Shown: positions 27,916 through 38,106, counted from the stretch's first letter. The stretch is DNA of 64,000 nt from Methylocystis hirsuta (GCF_003722355.1 NZ_QWDD01000001.1:2843001-2907000), one strand, 5' to 3'. Program-made: numbers and translations. Notes: generated from the letters alone by a model not told the origin.

Positions 27916-28255
27916 TCTAACCCGCCCGACGCTCGCGCGCCCCCGCCCAGGATTGGGACACTCGCCCCCTTAGCGTTCCAACCCGTCCCGGAGGCAGCAG
28001 CGATCGTGCCATCGGAGCGGCAATTGCCAGGACGGCGGAGCTTTCCAACGGCCAGGACCCCGCACCTACAAAAAGGCGTGCGAAAGCAATAAGCTGACTT
28101 GTCGGAAGCAATCTCGAGCGACCCGCTCGGCGCTCACGATCCATTCTTGCTCTCTCCGCCAAGCGTTTCAAATCGGGACGCTGGCCGATGCCGGTCGCGC
28201 TAGATTAGCATTGAGCTGCGCGGGCCCTTGCCCAGCAAAACGGACAGGAGCGAAC
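27916..28255. other. intergenic stretch, nothing recognised
   Basis: Divergent spacer between the PAS_5 gene and the rhomboid gene. No gene, tRNA or strong hairpin was identified. Confidence 0.4.
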
Positions 28256-28963
28256 GTGCCCGCAAGTCGTGAACGAATTTTCAATCTCCCGACAGTGACG
28301 AAGACGGTCATCGTCGCGCTTACGGCGACGCAGCTCGTCGTCGCTTACGGTCCTTTGGAGTTCTCAAACTGGCTGCTAACGACATTCGCCTTCATCCCGG
28401 CGCGCGTGACGCTTGAAGGCGGCGCCGAATACGCCACCATGCTGACCTACTTTTTTTTGCACGGCGATTGGACGCATCTCATCGTGAATGCGTTAGCGCT
28501 TGCAGCATTCGGCACGCCGGTCGAACGTCGATTCGGTTCGGCGCGCTACCTCCTCTTTCTCGCCGCAAGCGCGTTCGCAGGCGCGTTGTTGTTTCTTGCG
28601 CTGCACCCTTACGAAATCGCCCCTGTCGTGGGCGCATCAGGCGCAATCTCTGGAACAATGGGGGCAATTGTGCGTTTCGCATTTACGCCAGGTGCGCGGC
28701 TGGCGGACAACAGGGGCAGCCCCCGGACGCCATACGACGAGGAATCGCATTTCACTTCGCTGTCGCAACTGCCATTGAACCGACAGGCGATGTTTTTCCT
28801 TGTCGCTTGGTTAGCGGTGAACGTGCTTCTTGGCGTCTTTCCGCAGGCGGTCGGCGTGTCGAGCGCGATCGCCTGGGAAGCGCACGTCGGAGGGTTTCTG
28901 TTCGGCCTGCTCTTTTTCAACTTCTTCGATCGCGCGGGTCGGCATGCCCTGAGTTCGCAGTAA
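28256..28963 (+). CDS. rhomboid-family intramembrane serine protease
   Basis: 235 residues from GTG 28256, preceded by ACAGGAG; an earlier TTG at 28211 is less likely. Six-segment rhomboid fold with HGDWTHLIVNALALAAFG (conserved Asn and His region), the catalytic serine motif GASGAISGTMGA, and the catalytic His in WEAHVGGFLFG. It cleaves membrane proteins inside the bilayer; the substrate is unknown. A CBS-domain gene follows 50 bases downstream on the same strand. Confidence 0.9.
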   Translation: MPASRERIFNLPTVTKTVIVALTATQLVVAYGPLEFSNWLLTTFAFIPARVTLEGGAEYATMLTYFFLHGDWTHLIVNALALAAFGTPVERRFGSARYLLFLAASAFAGALLFLALHPYEIAPVVGASGAISGTMGAIVRFAFTPGARLADNRGSPRTPYDEESHFTSLSQLPLNRQAMFFLVAWLAVNVLLGVFPQAVGVSSAIAWEAHVGGFLFGLLFFNFFDRAGRHALSSQ

Positions 28964-29013
28964 CGCTCTTCGGCTGGCGAGGGAGGCCGATCGAGAGCGA
29001 AAAGGAGGGCCAG

Positions 29014-29445
29014 ATGACGATTTCGAACATACTCGCGGAGAAAGGAAGAGAGGTGGTGACTGCGAGCGCCGACACGACGCTGCAAGAGGCGGCTCAGCTC
29101 ATGATGCGCTATCGAATCGGCGCGCTCGTCATTCTGGACGACAGCGGCCGACTGGCCGGACTGATCGCCGAGCGCGATATCGTTTCGGCGGTCGCGCTGG
29201 ACGGGCCAGAGGCGCTGACGCAGCGCATATCAGCATATATGCAGCCCAGTCCCCAGCCGGCGAGAGAAGACGACGCCGTCGAGAATACGATGCGCGTGAT
29301 GACCATCGAACGGCGCCGGCATATTCCCGTGGTCCGGGAAACGCGCCTCGTGGGCCTCGTGTCGATCGGCGACGTCGTCAAATATCGCATTCGCGTCATC
29401 GAGGAAGAGCACCGATCGATGCGCGAATACATCGCCCAAGCCTAA
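29014..29445 (+). CDS. CBS-domain pair protein
   Basis: 143 residues from ATG 29014 (AAGGAGGG upstream). Two CBS motifs: about 8-60 (VVTASADTTLQEAAQLMMRY, GALVILDDSGRLAGLIAERD) and about 78-130 (HIPVVRETRLVGLVSIGDVV). Such stand-alone pairs bind adenine nucleotides and sense energy status; target unknown. The stop overlaps the end of the convergent patatin gene by 3 bases. A longer frame starting at 28468 is a shadow. Confidence 0.9.
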   Translation: MTISNILAEKGREVVTASADTTLQEAAQLMMRYRIGALVILDDSGRLAGLIAERDIVSAVALDGPEALTQRISAYMQPSPQPAREDDAVENTMRVMTIERRRHIPVVRETRLVGLVSIGDVVKYRIRVIEEEHRSMREYIAQA

Positions 29446-30497
29446 GGACTAGACGAAGCCGGCAGCGGGATGTGGGCGAAAATGTTGGGCAGCGCGCGCT
29501 TCGTCGCCTCGCGCCCCACATGGATGAGCTGTTCCGCCCTGTGAAAGTCGAACATGCCGACCTCCTCCAAGCGCGCCGTGATCGTGGCGTCGGGCGGGTC
29601 GCCCGCCAACCGCGAACGCAGGATTCGATCCTGGATGATGTTGAAGGCGTCGATCATCGCCGTCGCGACATTCGGGGCGTCTCCCGGCTGGCGGTCGAAA
29701 TAGCGGGGCAGGAACCGATCCACGAAGGACGCGTCGGCCTTCTCCCCGAACGGCCCAGCCTCCGCGACGCGATGCAGCGCGGCGGGATCGTCACGGATGA
29801 CGCGCGCGCGATACATCGTGTCGGCCGTGACGTTCACGGCGATCACATATTCCGCGCCAAGCGCGCGGCACACGGTGACCGGCACGGGATTGACCAGCGC
29901 GCCGTCAAAGAGCCAGCGATCGCCAATCCGCACCGGCTCGAAAACGCCGGGCAACGCATAAGATGCGCGGATGGCGAGCGACAGGGAGCCGTGCTGCAGC
30001 CACACCTCGTGGCCCGTGCCGACCTGAGTCGCCACCGCCGCAAAGGGTATGGGCAGGTCTTCGATCTCCACGCCTTCGAGCTCTTTCTCCAGAGCGGATC
30101 GCAGCCGTTCGCCGGTGATGAGGCTCGCGCCGGAAAATGAGAGATCCATCAATGTGAAGACGCGCCGCTTGGTCAGGGTGCGGGCAAAGGCTTCGATCTG
30201 ATCAAGCTTGCCGGCGGCGTAGCATCCGGCGACGACGGCGCCGATCGATGTCCCCGCGATCACATCAGGCTTGATGTCATGGGCGGCGAGCTCGCGCAGC
30301 ACGCCGATGTGCGACCAGCCGCGCGCCGCGCCTGCGCCGAGCGCCAGTCCAATCGTCGGCTGACCGCGTCTTTGCTGTTTGGCCTCGGTATCCGCCTTGC
30401 GTACGAGGGTCGTCGGAGGGGCTTGTGGTTCGTCCGTCATCGCGCTGGCCGCATCGGCATCGAGAAGTTGGGGGTTGCGTGAGCGTAGCGATAACAT
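29442..30497 (-). CDS. patatin-like phospholipase (RssA type)
   Basis: 351 residues. Serine-aspartate dyad hydrolase: oxyanion loop LGAGAARGWSHIGVL, nucleophile GTSIGA, and Asp in FDGALVNPVP. The N-terminal about 45 residues are disordered and charged. The first ATG (30495-30497) has AGGAAGG at good spacing; a second at 30440 is possible. Acts on phospholipids or acyl esters, probably in the cytoplasm. Confidence 0.9.
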   Translation of the reverse strand: MLSLRSRNPQLLDADAASAMTDEPQAPPTTLVRKADTEAKQQRRGQPTIGLALGAGAARGWSHIGVLRELAAHDIKPDVIAGTSIGAVVAGCYAAGKLDQIEAFARTLTKRRVFTLMDLSFSGASLITGERLRSALEKELEGVEIEDLPIPFAAVATQVGTGHEVWLQHGSLSLAIRASYALPGVFEPVRIGDRWLFDGALVNPVPVTVCRALGAEYVIAVNVTADTMYRARVIRDDPAALHRVAEAGPFGEKADASFVDRFLPRYFDRQPGDAPNVATAMIDAFNIIQDRILRSRLAGDPPDATITARLEEVGMFDFHRAEQLIHVGREATKRALPNIFAHIPLPASSSP

Positions 30498-30613
30498 GCG
30501 GGCCTTCCTGCGCCGCTGTCGCCGTCGTGGTCAGCGGCACAAGATATATTTGGAGACCAGCCTGCGCTTCGGAAGGTGGCCTTCAGGTTAACTTTCCGCC
30601 AAATAATGGGCGC

Positions 30614-31003
30614 CTACGCGCCATCGGCGGAGAAAACCAGCGCGCCATCGTCGCCCAGCGCCCGATAAAAGCAGGACTTCCTCCCCGTATGGCAAGCCTT
30701 GCCGTCGCCGCCGACTTCGACCTCGAGCAGCACGGCGTCCTGATCGCAGTCGACGCGCAGCGAGAGCACCTTTTGCGTCTGACCCGACGTCTCGCCTTTG
30801 CGCCAGAGCGAGCGCCGCGACCGCGACCAATAATGGGCGAGACCCGTCTCGATGGTCTTCTCGAGCGCGAGTTCGTTCATATAGGCGACCATCAGCACGT
30901 CGCGCGTCGCCGCCTCCGTGGTGACGCAGACGATGAGGCCGTTCGCGTCGAATTTCGGCGCGAAAACGCTCCCCTCCTCCACCTCTCTGGACGCCTGCGA
31001 CAT
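30614..31003 (-). CDS. hisI: phosphoribosyl-AMP cyclohydrolase
   Basis: 129 residues from ATG 31001-31003, overlapping the folE stop (TGATG). Opens the purine ring of PR-AMP in histidine synthesis. Motifs: [34 protein letters not shown] with metal-binding Asp and Cys, and [12 protein letters not shown]. Stand-alone HisI without a HisE domain, as is usual in alphaproteobacteria. Confidence 0.95.
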   Translation of the reverse strand: MSQASREVEEGSVFAPKFDANGLIVCVTTEAATRDVLMVAYMNELALEKTIETGLAHYWSRSRRSLWRKGETSGQTQKVLSLRVDCDQDAVLLEVEVGGDGKACHTGRKSCFYRALGDDGALVFSADGA

Positions 31004-31632
31004 CACCGCGCCCCGCGCAGCAGCGTATAGAAACGCGCCTGCTCGGCCGGATCGTCACGGAAAACTCCGGAAAACTGCATGGTGACCGTGGACGATCCCT
31101 GCTTCATCACGCCGCGCATCGACATGCACATATGTTCCGCCTCGACCATAACGGCGACCCCGCGCGGCGCGAGCGCCTCGTCGATCGCCGCCGCGATCTG
31201 CGCCGTCATCGCCTCCTGAGTCTGGAGGCGGCGGGCAAAAATCTCGACAAGCCGGGCAAGCTTCGACAGACCGACCACCCCGCCCGCCGGATAATAGGCG
31301 ATGTGCGTCTTTCCGACGAATGGCACGACGTGGTGCTCGCAATGCGAGGTAAAGGGAATGTCGCGAACCAGCACGAGATCGTCGTAGCCTTCGACCTCCT
31401 CGAAGACTTTCGACAGGACCTCGTCGGCGCTCTCCCGATAGCCGCTGAAGAACTCTTCATAGGCTTTGACGACGCGACGCGGGGTGTCTCGCAGCCCCTC
31501 GCGGTCCGGATCGTCTCCCGTCCAGCGCAACAGGGTGCGCACGGCGGCCTCAGCCTCTTCGCGGGTTGGGCGCTCGATCGGCGGGGGCGGCTCCAGCGAC
31601 GGAAGGGAAAAGGTCTTAACCACGTCATCCAT
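31003..31632 (-). CDS. folE: GTP cyclohydrolase I
   Basis: 209 residues from ATG 31630-31632, preceded by CGGAGGCGCC; an ATG 21 bases earlier is less likely. Converts GTP to dihydroneopterin triphosphate, the first step of folate synthesis. Motifs: [16 protein letters not shown], the zinc site [31 protein letters not shown] and [12 protein letters not shown] with the third zinc ligand. Translationally coupled to hisI. Confidence 0.96.
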   Translation of the reverse strand: MDDVVKTFSLPSLEPPPPIERPTREEAEAAVRTLLRWTGDDPDREGLRDTPRRVVKAYEEFFSGYRESADEVLSKVFEEVEGYDDLVLVRDIPFTSHCEHHVVPFVGKTHIAYYPAGGVVGLSKLARLVEIFARRLQTQEAMTAQIAAAIDEALAPRGVAVMVEAEHMCMSMRGVMKQGSSTVTMQFSGVFRDDPAEQARFYTLLRGAR

Positions 31633-31884
31633 GTGGCGCCTCCGACTAACCACTGCCGCCCGCCTTCAAAAGGGCGTCGGCATCCTCTCGCCTAGCACGA
31701 AACGTGCAAGGCGCTTCTCAAATCGTCGCCCTCTCCGGATGGTTCGAGATCACGCGAGAATTCGAGACGAACAGGGCCGCTGACGGCCCCGGCGCGACCC
31801 GCCGCTTTCGCGAGGGCGCGCAAAATCCTATATAGAGATTTACCAAGGCGATGGTAAGGCCTTGGCTTGGATGCACCGGCGGCG

Positions 31885-32334
31885 ATGCTGAATAACATCT
31901 ACAATCAACGCATTCTGGAACTTGCCGGAAATATTCCGCGCCTCGGCCGGCTGGCGCAGCCGGACGCCACCGCCTCCGCCTATTCGAAACTTTGCGGCTC
32001 GACGATCACCGTCGATCTCAATCTCCGCGAAGGGAAGGTGGCCGATTACGCGCATGAGCTGAAGGCCTGCGCGCTCGGCCAGGCGTCGGCTTCGATCATG
32101 GCCCGCAACATCGTCGGCTCAACCCCGCAGGAACTGCGCGAGGCGCGCGAGGCGCTGCGAAAAATGCTGAAAGAGAACGGCCCGCCGCCAACCGGCAAAT
32201 GGGCCGACCTCGCGGTGCTGGAGCCGGTCCGCGACTACAAGGCCCGGCATGGGTCGACCATGCTGGCCTTTGACGCGGTGGCCGAGGCGGTGGGGAAGGT
32301 GGAAAGGGCGCAGGCCCCAGCGGACGGGGTATAA
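31885..32334 (+). CDS. NifU/IscU-like iron-sulfur cluster scaffold
   Basis: 149 residues from ATG 31885; an upstream TTG at 31867 is possible. The NifU N-terminal fold shows YSKLCGSTITVDL (C37) and ELKACALGQASASIMA (C62). The third cysteine of classical IscU is replaced in LEPVRDYKARHGSTMLAFDA, as in the divergent scaffold proteins that many alphaproteobacteria carry. Upstream there is a TATATAG box (about 31830) and a small inverted repeat TTACC...GGTAA. Divergent from folE-hisI. Confidence 0.82.
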   Translation: MLNNIYNQRILELAGNIPRLGRLAQPDATASAYSKLCGSTITVDLNLREGKVADYAHELKACALGQASASIMARNIVGSTPQELREAREALRKMLKENGPPPTGKWADLAVLEPVRDYKARHGSTMLAFDAVAEAVGKVERAQAPADGV

Positions 32335-32355
32335 TGATATGGACTTGGAAGGAAA

Positions 32356-32706
32356 ATGATTATGCCAAAGACGCTTCCCGGATTCTTGCTAATGGCGGGC
32401 ACACTAATGATTATTTTTAGTTTATTTAAGGGAAATATTGAGCTTAAAGGATTTAAGATACAGAATATGGATGCGTTTGGCAGGAACACCCTCAGGATAA
32501 TGGGTATTATATTTATAGGTATTAGCGCATATATTTATTATAATTATATGTATCCTCCAAGCGGAATTCCCAGCAATGGTCTCCCTGAGATGGAACCGAG
32601 CCAATCGAACTGGACGCCACCGCATCCGAATGGTGGGTACAGTCCGCCGAGGGGGGATCCCGCAAGAGACTTACCCGCTCTGGACGTTGCTCCTCCAAAC
32701 GACTGA
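32356..32706 (+). CDS. small AT-rich membrane protein with Pro-rich tail, orphan
   Basis: 116 residues, preceded by GGAAGGA at good spacing and a TATAAT hexamer (32330-32335) that overlaps the stop of the previous gene. Two hydrophobic segments (PGFLLMAGTLMIIFSLF and LRIMGIIFIGISAYIYYNYM) followed by a Pro/Asn-rich tail (about 70-116). The first 200 bases are strikingly AT-rich (runs such as ttatttataattatatg) against a GC-rich background. Not recognised; likely of foreign origin. Confidence 0.6.
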   Translation: MIMPKTLPGFLLMAGTLMIIFSLFKGNIELKGFKIQNMDAFGRNTLRIMGIIFIGISAYIYYNYMYPPSGIPSNGLPEMEPSQSNWTPPHPNGGYSPPRGDPARDLPALDVAPPND

Positions 32707-32960
32707 TTCAACCCATCCAAAAAATATCAAGATTTCTGAGCCGCAAACGAAAGGCCGTGGTAGCAGTCTTCAACGCGCGCCGCTGGAGGGGCTTGGCCTT
32801 TGAAAGCGTCGAAGTCTATTCGAATTTCCTTATTTTGCCGAATGCACAAGAATATTTGGGGCGATCGAGTTTATTTCGGGCGAAGGCAAATAAAGTTTAG
32901 GCTGTGAGCGCGCGTGCTAGGCTCGTCCGCTAATCTGCGCCTACCCTGCCTATACCACCA

Positions 32961-33210
32961 CTCCCCCGATTCGCATCCTCGGCATCGATCCCGGCCTGCA
33001 CAACGCCGGCTGGGGAATCATCGAGGCGCGGAGGGCGCGCTGTCCTGCGGTCGCGTGCGCTCGGACGCGAGCCTCAACATGGGCGAGCGGCTGCGGCAAT
33101 TGCACGAGGGGCTGATGGGCATCAGCCAACCACGCGCCTCCGCAGGAGGCCGGGCGATCGACGAAACCTTCGTCAACCGACCTTCCAACGCGGAAGGCGG
33201 CCTGGACGGA
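32961..33210 (+). pseudogene. decayed 5-prime fragment of ruvC
   Basis: About 250 bases similar to the first half of the intact ruvC at 36336: CCCCGATTCGCATCCTCGGC, then GATCCCGGCCTG, GCGAGCCTCAACATGGGCGA, GGGCTGATGGGC and the ACCTTCGTCAA region. A deletion of about 10 bases after codon 27 shifts the frame, later bases diverge, and the second half is missing. It has no start codon in the equivalent place. The remaining 32707-33376 gap shows no other gene. Confidence 0.85.
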
Positions 33211-33376
33211 TGCCGACACCGACGCGCCGCCGAACCCCGCGCCCCTTATCGGCGTGGCGGGGGAAGCATGCCGCAGGCAGGAAGGGGCCGGGATACAGAT
33301 GCGGAATCTTCTCATAAAGCGCGAGACGTTCGTAACCTGTCCGCCGCGCGGCGCGGGCGCTCTTCCCGCAGCCAAG

Positions 33377-34888
33377 TCAGTGGAACGCGAACCTTTGACG
33401 CAGACGAATCTCGAACAGCGAGGTCGCGTCGGACGCCTCGTTGGCGACGGCGAGGTAATTATGTCCGCGCGCGCGCAGCGCGGTCAGGCCTTCCGGCGCA
33501 ATATCGCCGTCACTGACAATCATGTCCAGGAATCGAACCGCGAAGGGATTGGTGACGTCGTAAATCGCCACGGCCGACTTCGTCGTGCGCTCGAGGCCGA
33601 TGAAGGCCAGCATGTGACCCTCGACATGCATCAGCGCCATGCCTTCCGGCTCGACGCCCTTGTTGTCGCTACGTCCATGGTCATAGACGCCGCGGCTGAT
33701 CGCCTCGGCGTCGAGCTGATTGCCGCTGTCGTAGATGATGCGCCCCGAGGCGTCGCGGATCGAGAAGGACCGGCCGCCGAACGCAACCAGATTTTCCCGG
33801 CTCGATTCGACGTTCGACATCGTCAGGCGGCCGAGCAATGACCCATCCGGCACATATTCCACGCTCGAATTGCCGGCGGAGCCGCGGCGCTCGTCCTCGC
33901 CGTCATTGCTTCCATTGTCTCTCGCATCGCCTTCATTGGCCATGACCAGATAGGTACGGCCGCGATGCTCATAGGCCGCGATGGAGTCGGGCTGATAAAG
34001 TCCCTTGACGGGGACCTGCTCCAGCTTGACGACGCCGTCCTGATCGTTGGCGTCAATGCCGTTGCCGGGAAGATTGAAGTCTTTCAGGCCTAGGCCAATG
34101 ACCCGTTCAAAACGGCGCGTTCGCAAGTCCAGCACGGCGACGCCATTTGCTTCCTGAAGGCCGACATAGGCCTTATCGCCCCGTGGGTCGATGGCGATGT
34201 ATTCCGGCTCCGGATCGTAAGGACACATATCGGGACGCGTCCCGCCATTGCCGGTTGCGGGAAACTGGCGAAGCTCGGCATAGCCCGGAAGCGTCGGGCT
34301 TATGGGCAGCGTCGTGACCGCGCGCGTCCGCACGTCGATCAGGCTGACGCTGCCAGGCGGATCCACCGGACAAGGCTGACCGGACGTGCGCGGATTGGGC
34401 GTTCCTTCATTGGCGACGAGCACCATGCGGCCGTTAGGCGCAAAGGTCAGCATGTCTGGCAAAGCGCCGACGGTGACGGGGGAGCCCACGCGCTGGCTCG
34501 TGCGCGTGTCGATGAAGAGGACCACGCCGGGCTGCGAGCGATCGCTCGCCTCGACTGCGAGCGCGGCAAGCCCGTCGTGGATCGCGACGCTGTTGACGGC
34601 GCCATAGGGCGCAACGCTGACATTGCCGATCCATTTGCCGGTGTCTCGCGCAAGCACATCGACGCCGGCCACGCCCGCCACCCACAGCTTGTCGGCGCGC
34701 TCGTCATAGGCGACGATTTCCGCTTTTTGTCCCGGAATATTGCTCTGCGCATGGGGATATCTCCAGACGCGGCGCGTTTCGACCGATAGCGGCGGCTCCG
34801 CCGACGCGCTGCCGATGTAGAGCGACGCAAGAGCGATGGACAGACAGCGCAAGGCTGTGCCGGCGCGAAGTTTGTAGTGCAGCCGCAT
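33377..34888 (-). CDS. secreted choice-of-anchor I-type beta-propeller protein
   Basis: 503 residues from ATG 34886-34888, giving a signal peptide (LRAGTALRCLSIALASLYIGSASA); an upstream frame to 35047 is not used. Repeated beta-propeller blades: ERADKLWVAGVAGVDVL, FAPNGRMVLVANEGTP, IDPRGDKAYVGLQEANGVAVLD, YLVMANEGDARDNGSNDGEDE and GHMLAFIGLERTTKSAVAIYD. These match the family annotated as choice-of-anchor I, related to esterase/phytase-like propellers. Probably periplasmic; substrate unknown. Divergent from the symporter. Confidence 0.8.
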   Translation of the reverse strand: MRLHYKLRAGTALRCLSIALASLYIGSASAEPPLSVETRRVWRYPHAQSNIPGQKAEIVAYDERADKLWVAGVAGVDVLARDTGKWIGNVSVAPYGAVNSVAIHDGLAALAVEASDRSQPGVVLFIDTRTSQRVGSPVTVGALPDMLTFAPNGRMVLVANEGTPNPRTSGQPCPVDPPGSVSLIDVRTRAVTTLPISPTLPGYAELRQFPATGNGGTRPDMCPYDPEPEYIAIDPRGDKAYVGLQEANGVAVLDLRTRRFERVIGLGLKDFNLPGNGIDANDQDGVVKLEQVPVKGLYQPDSIAAYEHRGRTYLVMANEGDARDNGSNDGEDERRGSAGNSSVEYVPDGSLLGRLTMSNVESSRENLVAFGGRSFSIRDASGRIIYDSGNQLDAEAISRGVYDHGRSDNKGVEPEGMALMHVEGHMLAFIGLERTTKSAVAIYDVTNPFAVRFLDMIVSDGDIAPEGLTALRARGHNYLAVANEASDATSLFEIRLRQRFAFH

Positions 34889-35022
34889 GTGCAAGTCTTT
34901 CCGATATCCGAGAGAAGCTGTAGCTCGACCCGGAACATCGACGGGGAACGTTTCAGCCGCATGACAATCCTTCTTTCGCAACTGCATCGGGCCTATGCTG
35001 AGGCGCAACAGGAGCGGCGCCG

Positions 35023-36264
35023 TTGACCTCCGATCGGGAATATCCAATAGCCCTCGGCTGGTGGCGTGGAACGCCGCTTTACCTTCGCATCCTCGGCGCG
35101 GTGGCTGCCGGCGTCGCGGTGGGCGTCGCCTTTGGCCCGCACGCCGCGCCGCTCGAAATTCCGGCGAAGCTCGTCCTGCGGCTCCTGGGGGCGCTTGCCC
35201 CTCCGCTGATCCTGCTGGCGATCGTGCAGGCGCTCATGCGCGCGCATCTTGGCGGGCGGAAGGCGCTGCGGCTGGTCGTATTGCTGTTGACGAACACGCT
35301 GGCAGCGATCGGCATCGGTCTCCTCGTCGCCAATGTCCTTCAACCCGGTTCATGGTCGAACCCCGCGCCGGCGCACGCGCCCGCCAAGGCGGCTGCTGGC
35401 GCCGACCCTCTCGCGCAATTCCTGGACAGCGTGCCCAAAAGCATCGGCGGGCCATTTTCGGACAATGGCGCGGTGATGGGCGTCATCTTCATCGCGGTGG
35501 CGCTCGGCGTCGCGCTGAGAAGCCTGCGGCATCATGAGGTGCGCACAGTCGAAGATCTCGTGCACGTGGCGTTGACCAGCCTGATTACCATTCTGCACTG
35601 GATTATCGACCTCGTGCCGCTGGCGGTGTTCGGCATCGTCGCCAGCATCATTGGCGTGAAGGGCTTTGGCGATTTCCTCGCCTTGGGCGGCTTCGTCGTC
35701 GCCGTGCTCGCGGCGCTGACATTGCAAGCCGGCTATTACCTCATTCGCGTGCGGTTCGGGTCTTGGGTGCGCCCACTCGACTTGCTGCGGGGCGTGCGCG
35801 ACGCCTTGGTGATGGCGTTTTCGACCGGCAGCTCCACCGCCACGATGCCGGTGACCTATGCGCGCCTGCGCGAAAATGTCGGACTGCGCGAGGAGTCCGC
35901 CAGCATGGGCGCGCTCGTGGGCGCGAATTTCAATAATGACGGCACGGCGCTCTATGAAGCCATGTCGGCGTTGTTCGTCGCGCAACTGCTCGACATGCAT
36001 TTGACGCTCAGCCAGCAGTTCATCGTCGTGGTGACGTCCGTCATCGCATCCGTCGGCGCGGCCGGCATTCCGGAAGCGGGTTTGGTGACGATGACGATGG
36101 TCTTCAAGGCCGTGGCGCTGCCCACCGACTACATCGCCATGCTTTTCACCATCGACTGGCTGCTGGACCGCTGCCGGACAGCCATCAACGTCATGGGCGA
36201 CGTAACGGTCAGCTGTCTGCTGGACGGCAAAACGCGCGAGCGGCCGGAGACGCGACCGCCCTGA
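35023..36264 (+). CDS. dicarboxylate/amino acid:cation symporter (DAACS family)
   Basis: 413 residues from TTG 35023, with CAGGAG upstream. Multi-span inner-membrane carrier of the GltP/DctA family. Family motifs: [13 protein letters not shown] (serine-rich re-entrant loop), [13 protein letters not shown] (the NMDGT-type cation site, here NNDGT), and [13 protein letters not shown] (substrate-binding Asp, Arg and Asn). It takes up glutamate, aspartate or C4-dicarboxylates with H+ or Na+; the exact substrate cannot be read from the sequence. Confidence 0.9.
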   Translation: MTSDREYPIALGWWRGTPLYLRILGAVAAGVAVGVAFGPHAAPLEIPAKLVLRLLGALAPPLILLAIVQALMRAHLGGRKALRLVVLLLTNTLAAIGIGLLVANVLQPGSWSNPAPAHAPAKAAAGADPLAQFLDSVPKSIGGPFSDNGAVMGVIFIAVALGVALRSLRHHEVRTVEDLVHVALTSLITILHWIIDLVPLAVFGIVASIIGVKGFGDFLALGGFVVAVLAALTLQAGYYLIRVRFGSWVRPLDLLRGVRDALVMAFSTGSSTATMPVTYARLRENVGLREESASMGALVGANFNNDGTALYEAMSALFVAQLLDMHLTLSQQFIVVVTSVIASVGAAGIPEAGLVTMTMVFKAVALPTDYIAMLFTIDWLLDRCRTAINVMGDVTVSCLLDGKTRERPETRPP

Positions 36265-36335
36265 AGCGCCCAAGACGCCGCCAAAGACGCCGCAAGAGTC
36301 TCGCCCCGCCGCCCCTTTCCGCCTACGCTGGCGCC

Positions 36336-36839
36336 ATGACCCCTGCCCCGATTCGCATCCTCGGCATCGATCCCGGCCTGCGCAACACCGGCTGGGGCGT
36401 CATCGAGGCGCAGGGCTCGCGGCTCTCCTTCATCGCCTGCGGGCGCGTGCGCTCGGACGCGAGCCTCAACATGGGCGAACGGCTTTCGCAGCTGCATCTA
36501 GGGCTGATGGGCGTCATCGCCGACCATGCGCCGCAAGAAGCGGCGATCGAGGAGACCTTCGTCAATCGCGATCCGCAGTCGGCCTTGAAGCTCGGACAGG
36601 CGCGCGGCGTGGCGCTCACCGCCCCCGCGCTCGCCGGCCTCGTCATCGCCGAATACGCCGCCAATCTTGTCAAGAAGACCGTGGTCGGCGCGGGCCACGC
36701 CGACAAGGCGCAAGTGCAGATGATGGTGCGGGTGTTGCTGCCGGCGAGTGGAGCGACGAGCGCCGACGCCGCCGACGCTCTGGCGGTCGCGATCTGCCAC
36801 GCCCAGCATCGCGGCGCGAGACTGCGGATTTCGGCATGA
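36336..36839 (+). CDS. ruvC: Holliday junction resolvase RuvC
   Basis: 167 residues. Endonuclease that cuts Holliday junctions in recombination repair. The catalytic acidic residues lie in [19 protein letters not shown] and the C-terminal [12 protein letters not shown]. The stop overlaps the ruvA start by 4 bases. A broken copy of its first half lies at 32961-33210. Confidence 0.96.
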   Translation: MTPAPIRILGIDPGLRNTGWGVIEAQGSRLSFIACGRVRSDASLNMGERLSQLHLGLMGVIADHAPQEAAIEETFVNRDPQSALKLGQARGVALTAPALAGLVIAEYAANLVKKTVVGAGHADKAQVQMMVRVLLPASGATSADAADALAVAICHAQHRGARLRISA

Positions 36840-37450
36840 TCGGCAAGCTCAAAGGCCTCATCGACGCCTATGGCGAGGATTTCGTCATCCTCGACGTCAA
36901 CGGCGTCGGCTATGTGGTGCATTGTTCGACACGCACGCTGCAGAAGCTGCCGCGCGTCGGCGAAGCCTCTGCGCTCGCCATCGAAACGCAGGTGCGCGAG
37001 GATTCAATCCGGCTCTTCGGCTTTGCGACCGAGTCTGAGCGCGACTGGTTCCGCTTGCTGCAGACCGTGCAGGGCGTCGGCGCCAAAGTGGCGCTGGCGA
37101 TCCTTTCAATTCTTCCGGCGAATGATCTTGCCTCGGCGATCGCCATGCAGGATAAGGCGACCGTCTCCCGCGCGCCCGGCGTCGGCCCGAAGCTCGCCGC
37201 GCGCATCGTCGCGGAGCTGAAGGACAAGGCCCCCGCCTTCGGCGCCGTCGACCCTGCCCTGGCGCGGCTCTCCGGCGAGGAGACGGAAGGCGCGCCGTCG
37301 GCCGCGCGCGATGCAATTTCCGCTTTGGTCAATCTCGGCTACGGCCGCCCGCAGGCGGCGGCGGCGGTGGCGGAAAGCCTCAAGCAACTTGGCGAAAGCG
37401 CCGAGGCTGGCGCGCTGATTCGCCAGGGCCTGCGCGAACTCGCGCGCTGA
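36836..37450 (+). CDS. ruvA: Holliday junction branch-migration protein RuvA
   Basis: 204 residues. Tetrameric junction-binding partner of RuvB. N-terminal OB fold ([27 protein letters not shown]), helix-hairpin-helix segments ([35 protein letters not shown]) and a C-terminal RuvB-contact domain ([19 protein letters not shown]). Starts within the ruvC stop. Confidence 0.96.
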   Translation: MIGKLKGLIDAYGEDFVILDVNGVGYVVHCSTRTLQKLPRVGEASALAIETQVREDSIRLFGFATESERDWFRLLQTVQGVGAKVALAILSILPANDLASAIAMQDKATVSRAPGVGPKLAARIVAELKDKAPAFGAVDPALARLSGEETEGAPSAARDAISALVNLGYGRPQAAAAVAESLKQLGESAEAGALIRQGLRELAR

Positions 37451-37459
37451 GCGGCGACG

Positions 37460-38044
37460 CTATGCCGCGATCACATCGCGATAGATTTCGGCGAGCGTCA
37501 ATTCGAACTCTATCGCCGGGAGGCGCATGGTCGCTTCTATTGCGCCCAGTCTCGGACGCTCGAAGAAGCCTCCCTCGACGCGGTCGATGACGTCGACGGC
37601 GAGATGGTCGCGCTCGACCAGCACATAGTGCTGCAGCGACGGAAGCTTTTGATAAAGCCCCCATTTTTCCCATCTGTCGCGCTGAGCGGAGCCTTTTGAC
37701 ACGACTTCGATGAGCACGACCGGGTCGTCGAGCGAGGTCGCGTCGGGCGGCAGCGGCCCGCAACGCACCATAACATCGGGGAAGCACGCAAGATCGAGCA
37801 GCCGCTGCTTAAGGTAGAACGTCTCGTCGAAGGGGCGACAGTCCGACCCGCGCCGCCGAAACTCGTTCATCAGCGCGACGGTCAGATTTTGGACGATCCG
37901 CTTATGCTCCCAGCGCGCGCCGACCATCATGCGCACGACGCGGCCGCCGATCAGCTCCCATTTCTCATTGGCGGGCTTATCGGGGAGAAGTTCCTCGAAA
38001 TCGTCGAGGGACATATACTCATATTGCGAGGACGGGCGATTCAC
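37460..38044 (-). CDS. Uma2-family (DUF820) putative restriction-like nuclease
   Basis: 194 residues from GTG 38042-38044 (GGAG upstream). Family pattern: [48 protein letters not shown] (catalytic PD), [20 protein letters not shown] (ExK-like) and [16 protein letters not shown]. The fold is PD-(D/E)xK; function is unproven, and these genes are multiplied in some genomes. Placed on the opposite strand between ruvA and ruvB, which are normally adjacent, so it is an insertion into the ruvCAB cluster. Confidence 0.88.
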   Translation of the reverse strand: MNRPSSQYEYMSLDDFEELLPDKPANEKWELIGGRVVRMMVGARWEHKRIVQNLTVALMNEFRRRGSDCRPFDETFYLKQRLLDLACFPDVMVRCGPLPPDATSLDDPVVLIEVVSKGSAQRDRWEKWGLYQKLPSLQHYVLVERDHLAVDVIDRVEGGFFERPRLGAIEATMRLPAIEFELTLAEIYRDVIAA

Positions 38045-38106
38045 GGCGCGGCTCCGTTTGCCGCATCTTAGCACAGCGCCTGCGCCAGCGCATGGGAGCC
38101 GCCCGT

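Noticed and set aside
32914..33516. 200-codon plus-strand frame over the ruvC fragment
   Set aside because: It reads the degenerate ruvC copy out of its ancestral frame and continues into the antisense of the propeller gene, so it is not a gene.
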